Of a stretch of DNA of 33,649 nt, positions 26,505-33,649 are shown piece by piece. How positions within the stretch are numbered: position 1 is the stretch's first letter; each line of letters starts with the position of its first letter. The notes under the pieces are model-generated. The model did not search any database, was not told where the DNA came from, and saw only the letters and a list, made by a program, of their open reading frames with translations. Location of the stretch: assembly GCA_021798915.1 (NCBI GenBank), contig JAJZBM010000029.1, positions 1 to 33,649 of the forward strand. The letters run 5' to 3'. The translations under genes were made by a program, and so were the position numbers. Source of the stretch: Pseudomonadota bacterium. GTDB taxonomy: Bacteria > Pseudomonadota > Alphaproteobacteria > Acetobacterales > Acetobacteraceae.

Positions 26505-27647
26505 TCAGCGGCTGCCTTCGAAGAATTCCTTGACCTTGGCGAAGAACCCTTCAGCCTCCGGACTCTCCTTGCCATTGGCCTTGGCCTCGGCCTCGAAATC
26601 CTCGAGCAGCTCACGCTGGCGGCGGGTGAGGTGCTGGGGAATTTCCACCGCGACCTGAATATACATATCCCCGCGCGCAGTACTGCGCAGCACTGAGAAT
26701 CCCTTGCCACGCAGACGGAACTGATCGCCGGTTTGCGTGCCGGGCGGGATTTTCACCTTGGCGCGCGAGCCATCGATCACCGGTACCTCGATCTCGCCGC
26801 CCAGCGCCGCCTGCGTCATCCTGAGCGGCACGCGGCAGAAAATATTGGCGCCGTCGCGCTGGAACAGCTTGTGCGGGCGGATGCCGACATGGACGTAGAG
26901 ATCGCCGGCCGGAGCACCATTGGCGCCGGCCTCGCCTTCGCCGGAAAGCCGGATACGGGTGCCGTCCTCGACGCCGGCCGGGATCGTCACCTGTAACGTG
27001 CGCTCGCGCGGCACGGTGCCGGAGCCCTGGCAGACGCGGCACGGGTTGCGCACCACTCGTCCCGAGCCGTGGCAGGTGAGACAGGTGCGCTCGATGACGA
27101 AAAACCCCTGCTGCGCCCGCACCTTGCCGGCGCCGCCGCAAGTCGGGCAGGTGTCGGCGCCGCGGGTCTTGTCCTCCGAGCCGCTGCCGGCGCAGGCGTC
27201 GCACGCTACCCGGGTCGGCACGCGGAGATTGACCTTGGTGCCGTGGAACGCCTCCGCGAGGTCGATCTCGACCCCCTGGCGGAGATCATTGCCGGCGCGC
27301 GGGCCGCGCCCGCCGCGGCGACCGCCGGCGAATTCGCCGAACATCTGGTCGAAAATATCGCCGAGCCCGCCGCTCGCCGAGAAATCGAAGCCGCCGGCAC
27401 CGGCACCGGGATGGCCGCCATTCTCGAAGGCGGCATGGCCGAAACGGTCATAGGCGGCGCGCTTCTGGTCGTCCTTCAGAATTTCGTAGGCCTCGCTGAC
27501 CTCCTTGAAGCGCGCCTCCGCCTTCTTGTCGCCGGGATTGCGGTCCGGATGGAACTGCATGGCGAGTTTGCGATAAGCCTTTTTCAGCTCATCGGCCGAG
27601 GCTTCGCGCGAGACCCCGAGGGTGGCGTAGTAATCCTGTTTCGCCAT
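26505..27647 (-). CDS. dnaJ: Chaperone protein DnaJ
   Basis: A 380-aa type I Hsp40 that delivers unfolded proteins to DnaK and stimulates its ATPase. The J domain starts [20 protein letters not shown] with the HPD tripeptide in [12 protein letters not shown]; a Gly/Phe-rich linker follows ([19 protein letters not shown]). The four zinc motifs [24 protein letters not shown] and CRVCQGSG are intact, then the substrate-binding C-terminal domains. The ATG at 27647 gives the family-standard N-terminus; an in-frame GTG 7 codons earlier is less likely. It lies 108 bases after dnaK with a hairpin between. Confidence 0.97.
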   Translation of the reverse strand: MAKQDYYATLGVSREASADELKKAYRKLAMQFHPDRNPGDKKAEARFKEVSEAYEILKDDQKRAAYDRFGHAAFENGGHPGAGAGGFDFSASGGLGDIFDQMFGEFAGGRRGGRGPRAGNDLRQGVEIDLAEAFHGTKVNLRVPTRVACDACAGSGSEDKTRGADTCPTCGGAGKVRAQQGFFVIERTCLTCHGSGRVVRNPCRVCQGSGTVPRERTLQVTIPAGVEDGTRIRLSGEGEAGANGAPAGDLYVHVGIRPHKLFQRDGANIFCRVPLRMTQAALGGEIEVPVIDGSRAKVKIPPGTQTGDQFRLRGKGFSVLRSTARGDMYIQVAVEIPQHLTRRQRELLEDFEAEAKANGKESPEAEGFFAKVKEFFEGSR

Positions 27648-27685
27648 ATCAATCTTGTCTCCTCGCACGCTGATCCACGGCGCGT

Positions 27686-27721
27686 GGGAGGGCGCCCGGT
27701 TTCGCCGACCGGGCGCCTCCC
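27686..27721 (-). terminator. Long hairpin between dnaK and dnaJ
   Basis: GGGAGG-G-CGCCCGGT and ACCGGGCG-CCTCCC pair over 14 bp with a single bulged G and a 7-base loop. There is no T-run on the minus strand, so it may act as a partial terminator or an mRNA-stabilising structure between the two chaperone genes rather than a full stop. Confidence 0.45.
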
Positions 27722-27755
27722 TTTACGCCGCTGAGCGCAAACGTCACCAGGGGGT

Positions 27756-29696
<1,941 letters not shown>

Positions 29697-29795
29697 AGAT
29701 TCTCATTCTCCTTCGCAGCGGTGGCTGGCGGCCCATGCAGCGATCTCGCGGCACCGCCTGCGACCCCGCATTTTGGTTGGTGTCGGCAGTGGATG

Positions 29796-29821
29796 TATTG
29801 AGGCCCCAGCGTCAGGGCAAG
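29796..29821 (-). promoter_or_regulatory. Candidate sigma32-type heat-shock promoter for dnaK
   Basis: On the minus strand CTTGCC (29821-29816) and CCTCAATA (29803-29796) are 12 bases apart, resembling the RpoH pattern CTTGAA / CCCCATnT. A transcript would start near 29789 and have a leader of about 93 bases before dnaK. The match is partial. Confidence 0.4.
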
Positions 29822-29874
29822 GGCCGGAGGCGAATTTCCCCGGCTCAGGGGCTTGGCTTTCGCGGCAATGATGG

Positions 29875-30462
29875 TCAGGCCATGGTGTCGAGCGGCGGCG
29901 GCAGGGCCCCTTCCGGGGCCTTGGCGACCACCACCATCGCCGGGCGCAGAAGCCGGCCGTTCAGCGTCCAGGCAGCGGTCCAGGTCTGGAGCACGGTGCC
30001 CGGGGGATGGGTCTCGCTCACCTGCTCGGCCATCGCCTGATGCAGATTGGGGTCGAACATCGCCCCGGTCGGATCCTCGGCGCGGATGCCGTGGCGCTCC
30101 AGAACGGCAACGAAACTGCGCTCGATGCCGGCGAGGCCTTCCCGCAGACGGGCGATGATTTCCGGCTCCCCATCCTGCGGGCTGGGGAGGCTCGCCAGGC
30201 CGCGACGCAGATTTTCAGCCGCCTCGACGACGTCGGCGGCGAATTTCTGCACCGCGTATTGCCGCGTCTCATCGACCTCGCGCTTGGCGCGGGCGCGGAT
30301 ATTGGCGTTCTCGGCCTCGGCGCGCACCCAGCGATCATTCATCGCCGCGAGTTCGGCCTCAAGCTCCTGAATGCGCGCCGAAGCCGCCTGCATCAGCGCT
30401 TCGGGGCTGCCAGCCTCGCCGGTTACGGCATCAGGCTTCTGGGGATCATGTTCCTGGGTCAT
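29875..30462 (-). CDS. grpE: Nucleotide exchange factor GrpE
   Basis: A 195-aa cochaperone that releases ADP from DnaK. A disordered acidic lead is followed by a long coiled-coil helix (about 25-75: ARIQELEAELAAMNDRWVRA then ENANIRARAKREVDE) and the globular domain with RSFVAVLERHGIRAEDPTGA, FDPNLHQAMAEQ, PPGTVLQTWTAAWTLNGRLL and RPAMVVVAKAP, all GrpE signatures. Length is typical. It is first in grpE-dnaK-dnaJ and is divergent from the chemotaxis receptor across 125 bases. Confidence 0.96.
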   Translation of the reverse strand: MTQEHDPQKPDAVTGEAGSPEALMQAASARIQELEAELAAMNDRWVRAEAENANIRARAKREVDETRQYAVQKFAADVVEAAENLRRGLASLPSPQDGEPEIIARLREGLAGIERSFVAVLERHGIRAEDPTGAMFDPNLHQAMAEQVSETHPPGTVLQTWTAAWTLNGRLLRPAMVVVAKAPEGALPPPLDTMA

Positions 30463-30587
30463 CGCCGCTCAGTTAGGGCGCCGCGCGGCGCGAGGCAAGA
30501 GCCCGCCGGGCCTTAAGGAACTGGTGATTTTTGCCGGGTAGCATCTCCCTCGGACCTTACCGTCGCGCCTCTCATGGAGATGACCCC

Positions 30588-32264
30588 ATGCGCTTGGTTG
30601 CCTCGCTCTCGATCGGCCAAAAACTCGCCGCCGGCTTCGCCCTCGTCCTGCTGCCACTGGCGATCGGCAGTAGTTTCGATTTTTGGCAACTCGGCGTGCT
30701 CCGCCAGGACAATGAGCTGACCGCGCATTCCTTCACGATCCTCAACGCCGTGCATGAGGTCGAGCTGGCGATGGTCAATCAGGAGACCGGCCTCCGCGGC
30801 TTTCTGATCAGTGGGGACGCGAAATTCCTCGAACCCTACCGCGCGAGCGAGGCCCTGTTCGGCCGGGCGATCACCGATCTCCGCCAGCAGGTCAGCGACG
30901 CCGATCAGCAAACCCGCGTGGAGGCGATCGCGAAGGCTGGCCAGACCTGGCAACATTATGCCGAGGCCGAAATCGCCGCCGTCAATGGCGGCAAGATGGA
31001 TGATGCCCGCGACCATGAGGCGGCCGGCGCTGGCAAGGCGCAGATGGACGCCGTGCGCGCCGAACTCGACCGCTTCGGCGACACCGCACGGGCGCGTTTC
31101 ATCGCCCGTCAGGCCGAGCAGAACAAGGCCCTCGCCACCATCAAATATGTCTCGCTCGCCGGCGGCGGGGTGCTGATCGCGCTCGCCATCGCCGCCGTTT
31201 TGTTTCTCATGCGGAGTATCGTCCTGCCGCTCCAGAAACTCACCGCCACCACCACCCGCCTCGCCGCGGGCGATCTCGCGGCAGAAGTCACCGAGAGCGA
31301 GCGCAACGACGAAACCGGGGCGCTGGCGCGCGCCATCGGCGTCTTCAAACAGGCGGTCGCCGATGCCCGCCGCCTCGAAGCCGAGCAAAAAGCGGCAAGC
31401 GAAGCGCGGCTCGCGCGGGCGCAGGCGGTGGATCGGCTGGTCGGCGAGTTCGATGCCAAATTGCGCGCCGAACTCGACGGCCTGGCGGTTGCCGCGACAA
31501 CCCTGAACGAAGTCGCCAACGCCATGCGCGCTACCGCGAGCCGCACCAGCGATCAGGCCCTCGCGGTCGCCAGCGGTGCCGACCAGTCCTCGGCCAATGT
31601 CCAGACCGTTGCCGCCGCGGCCGAGGAACTCGCCGCCTCGATCCATGAGGTCTCGCGCAATATCAGCGCCTCTGCGACGATCGCGCTGCGAGCGCGGAGC
31701 GAAGCCGAGCGCACCGATGAGGCGGTACGCGGGCTTTCGGACGCGGTGCAGAAAATCGGCAGCGTGGTCGCGCTGATCTCCGATATCGCCGGGCAGACCA
31801 ATCTGCTCGCCCTCAACGCGACGATCGAGGCGGCACGCGCCGGCGACGCCGGTAAGGGGTTCGCGGTAGTGGCAAGCGAGGTGAAGTCGCTCGCGACCCA
31901 AACCGCCCGGGCGACGGAAGACATCGCCAAGCAGATCGCCGCCGTCCGCGACGTCACCGCCGGCGTCGTGAGCGCCATCGGCACGATCAACGAAACCATC
32001 GCCGAGATGAGCGGCATCGCGAGCAACGTCGCCGGCGCCGCCGAGGAACAGACCGCGGCGACGCAGGAGATCACCCGCAACATCGCCGAGGCGGCACGGA
32101 GCACGGCGGAAGTGTCGCAGACCATCGGCGGCGTGAGCGAAGGCGCGTCCGAGACCGGCACCGCCGCGAACCAAGTCTTGGCCGCCTCCGGAACCCTTGG
32201 CGAACAATCCGAGACGCTACGCCGCAATATCGCCCACTTCTTGGAGCAGATGCGCGCGGCATGA
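30588..32264 (+). CDS. Methyl-accepting chemotaxis protein with CHASE3 sensor
   Basis: A 558-aa receptor. A membrane span (about 13-33, [20 protein letters not shown]) is followed by a periplasmic CHASE3-type domain with [23 protein letters not shown], a second span (about 187-205, [20 protein letters not shown]), a HAMP linker ([20 protein letters not shown]), then the signalling domain with the hairpin tip [20 protein letters not shown] followed by [20 protein letters not shown]. It controls CheA/CheW in response to an unknown ligand. The ATG at 30588 has GGAGATG upstream and the usual short cytoplasmic lead; an in-frame ATG at 30531 would add 19 residues. No CheB/CheR pentapeptide tail is visible. 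Confidence 0.93.
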   Translation: MRLVASLSIGQKLAAGFALVLLPLAIGSSFDFWQLGVLRQDNELTAHSFTILNAVHEVELAMVNQETGLRGFLISGDAKFLEPYRASEALFGRAITDLRQQVSDADQQTRVEAIAKAGQTWQHYAEAEIAAVNGGKMDDARDHEAAGAGKAQMDAVRAELDRFGDTARARFIARQAEQNKALATIKYVSLAGGGVLIALAIAAVLFLMRSIVLPLQKLTATTTRLAAGDLAAEVTESERNDETGALARAIGVFKQAVADARRLEAEQKAASEARLARAQAVDRLVGEFDAKLRAELDGLAVAATTLNEVANAMRATASRTSDQALAVASGADQSSANVQTVAAAAEELAASIHEVSRNISASATIALRARSEAERTDEAVRGLSDAVQKIGSVVALISDIAGQTNLLALNATIEAARAGDAGKGFAVVASEVKSLATQTARATEDIAKQIAAVRDVTAGVVSAIGTINETIAEMSGIASNVAGAAEEQTAATQEITRNIAEAARSTAEVSQTIGGVSEGASETGTAANQVLAASGTLGEQSETLRRNIAHFLEQMRAA

Positions 32265-32353
32265 GACCGACGCCCTCGGCGATGATCGACGCCACGGCCA
32301 CGCGCTCAGGAAGCCGCGCGACGGGTTTTTCATCCCCGGCCCGGTGTCCCGGC

Positions 32354-32382
32354 TTGACCGCCTAGGATCCGTTCTTTAGGCA
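32354..32382 (+). promoter_or_regulatory. Probable promoter of tRNA-Glu
   Basis: TTGACC (32354-32359) and TAGGCA (32377-32382) are 17 bases apart and end 10 bases before the tRNA's first base, as expected for a stable-RNA promoter. The -10 is weak, so this is provisional. Confidence 0.4.
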
Positions 32383-32392
32383 CACCCTCGCG

Positions 32393-32468
32393 GTCCCGTT
32401 CGTCTAGAGGCCTAGGACACCAGCCTTTCACGTTGGTAACACGGGTTCGAATCCCGTACGGGACGCCA
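32393..32468 (+). tRNA. tRNA-Glu (TTC anticodon)
   Basis: A 76-nt tRNA: acceptor GTCCCGT/ACGGGAC, D arm TCGTCTAGAGGCCTAGGACA, anticodon stem CCAGC/GTTGG with loop CTTTCAC (anticodon TTC), T arm ACGGGTTCGAATCCCGT, discriminator G and an encoded CCA. It closely matches bacterial glutamate tRNAs. The DNA immediately downstream changes in character and contains transposase remnants. Confidence 0.97.
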
Positions 32469-32808
32469 AGCGTTCTCAAGATATTAGCTTAGGGCCGCCA
32501 AGCCGCCTATCGGCCTATACGGCATATATACGGCATAGACGCTACCGGACGCGGCCGAACGATGCGGGATAATGATGCGCCCGCATGCCGCCCTCGATCG
32601 GCCGCCCGGTTCCCGCCCGGCGCCGATAGTGTGCCGATAGCTCATCCGTGCCGCCTCGGGCTGCCACCTAAGCCGAGCTTCCTACTGTCCTGGTCTGCCA
32701 ATTCATTGGGAAGAGTTGATTTACGCCCTGATTGCCGCCTCAAACGTAGCCATGTAATTCTTAATCTTTGGACTTATACCTGGTGGGAGATTGTGCCCAT
32801 ATCCCACC
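32469..32808. other. Gene-free, AT-richer stretch after tRNA-Glu
   Basis: No gene is supported. Composition is lower in GC than the core regions. The decamer ATACGGCATA is directly repeated at 32517-32526 and 32528-32537, and CCGATAG recurs at about 32624 and 32634. This could be the eroded end of an integrated element that once used the tRNA gene, but no copy of the tRNA 3' end is seen in this window. Confidence 0.4.
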
Positions 32809-32809
32809 A
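32781..32809 (+). promoter_or_regulatory. Inverted repeat covering the transposase start
   Basis: TGGTGGGA (32781-32788) and TCCCACCA (32802-32809) pair over 8 bp, with the A of the transposase ATG in the right arm. In an mRNA reading in from outside this would fold over the start site; some insertion sequences limit transposase expression this way. It may also be the element's terminal repeat region. Confidence 0.35.
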
Positions 32810-33527
32810 TGTATATCGAATCCGTCCCCAACCGGAACTCGCCCCCTGCCATCCTGCTGCGCGAGAGCTACCGTGAAGACGGCAAGGTGCGTAAGCGAAC
32901 CCTCTGCAACCTCTCCGACTGGCCCAAGGCGCATATCGAGGGCCTGCGCGGCGTCCTCAAAGGCGGCACCGTGATCCCTGCGGATCGGGAGGCCTTCACC
33001 GTCACCCGCTCGCTGCCGCATGGTCATGTCGCGGCAGCCCTCGGTGCGGCGCACAAGATCGGCCTCGACCGTATCCTCGGCCCGGAGAGCAAGCGATGCC
33101 GCGACCTCGTGCTGGCGATGATCGCCGGACGCATCCTCGATCCCGCCTCGAAGCTCGCCGCCGCCCGCGCCCTGTCGCCGGCCACTGCCACATCGAGCCT
33201 GGGAACCGTGCTCGGTCTCGGCGATCCAGGCGCTGGTCGCGGGTGGCGCCTTGCAGCTCTCGCTGTTCGACGAGCGCGACATGGCGTCGATCACCAGTCC
33301 CGACTTTCCCAATGAGCGGCTGATCGTCTGCCGCAACCCTGATCTCGCCGCCCAGCGCACCCGCAAGCGCGAAGAACTGCTGGCCGCGACCGAACGCGAT
33401 CTGGCCCGCATCCAGGCCGCCGTCGCGCGCAAGCGCCAGCCGCTGCGTGGGGCCGCCGAAATCGCGCTGGCCGTCGGCGCCGTGATCGAGCAGCACAAGA
33501 TGCGCAAGCACTTCGATCTCGCTGACC
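32809..33527 (+). pseudogene. IS1634-type transposase, internally deleted and frameshifted
   Basis: The N-terminal part reads MYIESVPNRNSPPAILLRES with YREDGKVRKRTLCNLSDWP and continues to TSSLGTVLGLG (about 138 residues), matching the start of IS1634-family (IS4 superfamily) transposases. At about 33220-33228 the frame shifts by one, and the sequence then matches a later part of the same family: GALQLSLFDERDMASITSPD, ERLIVCRNPDLAAQRTRKRE and AVIEQHKMRKHFDL. The middle segment between these, including the DDE catalytic core, is missing, so the copy cannot encode a working transposase. The right end is cut where the IS3-type element begins, at about 33528. Confidence 0.8.
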
Positions 33528-33649
33528 TGACCCCCTGAAACTCCTCCAGAAATAAGTAGAGTCCGGCCCGAAGGAGAAGGGACGGACGGATGAAGAAGTC
33601 GAGATTTACCGAGGCGCAGATTGTCGGGATTTTGAAGGAGCAGGAGGCC
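33528..33649 (+). mobile_element. Left end of an IS3-family element, cut by the window edge
   Basis: The element probably begins at TGACCCCCTGAAACTCCTCC (33528), which fits the terminal repeat style of IS3-family (IS407-like) elements, followed by a leader with AAGGAG and the orfA start. It interrupts the transposase remnant to its left. The right end is outside the window. Confidence 0.6.
33590..33649 (+). CDS. IS3-family transposase OrfA, first 20 codons
   Basis: The reading frame starts MKKSRFTEAQIVGILKEQEA and runs off the window. KKSRFTEAQIxGxLKExE is the N-terminus of the helix-turn-helix OrfA of IS3-family elements, which works with OrfB by programmed frameshifting. Only the first DNA-binding helix is visible here. 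Confidence 0.88.
   Translation, partial: MKKSRFTEAQIVGILKEQEA

Noticed and set aside
30471-30499. Heat-shock-like CTTGCC / CCCTAACT pair before grpE
   Set aside because: The transcript would start only about two bases before the grpE ATG, leaving no leader; the match is probably chance.
30513-32207. A 564-codon open frame antisense to the chemotaxis receptor
   Set aside because: Same GC-bias artefact; the plus-strand frame has membrane spans, HAMP and the MCP hairpin, the minus frame has no recognisable domain.

Overview
The window is GC-rich (except for two AT-richer patches) and reads as an alphaproteobacterial chromosome. The support is the tpiA-secG-pyrG-kdsA block, a complete aapJQMP-type general L-amino-acid ABC operon, grpE-dnaK-dnaJ, and a YcgN-type protein. 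Base composition and protein flavour would suit Rhodospirillales/Acetobacteraceae, but that placement is inference; no rRNA is present.

Region 1 (about 1-9,350) is an accessory surface-polysaccharide locus on the minus strand. Seven tightly packed or overlapping genes run leftward from 9,058: glucose-1-phosphate cytidylyltransferase, an NAD-dependent epimerase, an RmlC-type 3,5-epimerase, a second SDR, a 1,149-aa RgpF-like protein carrying about 16 tandem 38-residue repeats, an unknown cluster protein, and a SAM methyltransferase that ends in one copy of the same repeat. An eighth gene, an AT-rich reductase/epimerase, is cut after about 115 codons by the end of an insertion sequence at the left edge. 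Divergently, a PEP-CTERM secreted protein starts at 9,353 behind a sigma70-like promoter.

Region 2 (10,073-14,119) is core: kdsA (Cys, metal-dependent type), pyrG, secG with an Ala/Pro tail, tpiA and tRNA-Pro(GGG), all on the minus strand, with several short tandem repeats between or inside genes. A CHRD-domain protein, a candidate small RNA with an intrinsic terminator and a 70-aa secreted peptide follow (14,263-15,228).

Region 3 (15,447-23,107) is a plus-strand amino-acid block: aapJ, aapQ, aapM, aapP, then two tandem class I aminotransferases and a double-GNAT acetyltransferase that seems to start with CTG overlapping the previous stop. Three strong hairpins close it. A haloacetate dehalogenase-like hydrolase (minus), a Sel1-repeat protein, a YcgN family protein and a DapA-like lyase follow.

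Region 4 (26,505-32,264) is the chaperone set grpE-dnaK-dnaJ (minus), with a candidate heat-shock promoter before dnaK, and a CHASE3-containing chemotaxis receptor (plus).

Region 5 (32,393-33,649) is a probable island boundary: tRNA-Glu(TTC), an AT-richer non-coding stretch, an internally deleted IS1634-type transposase, and the start of an IS3-family element that runs off the window.
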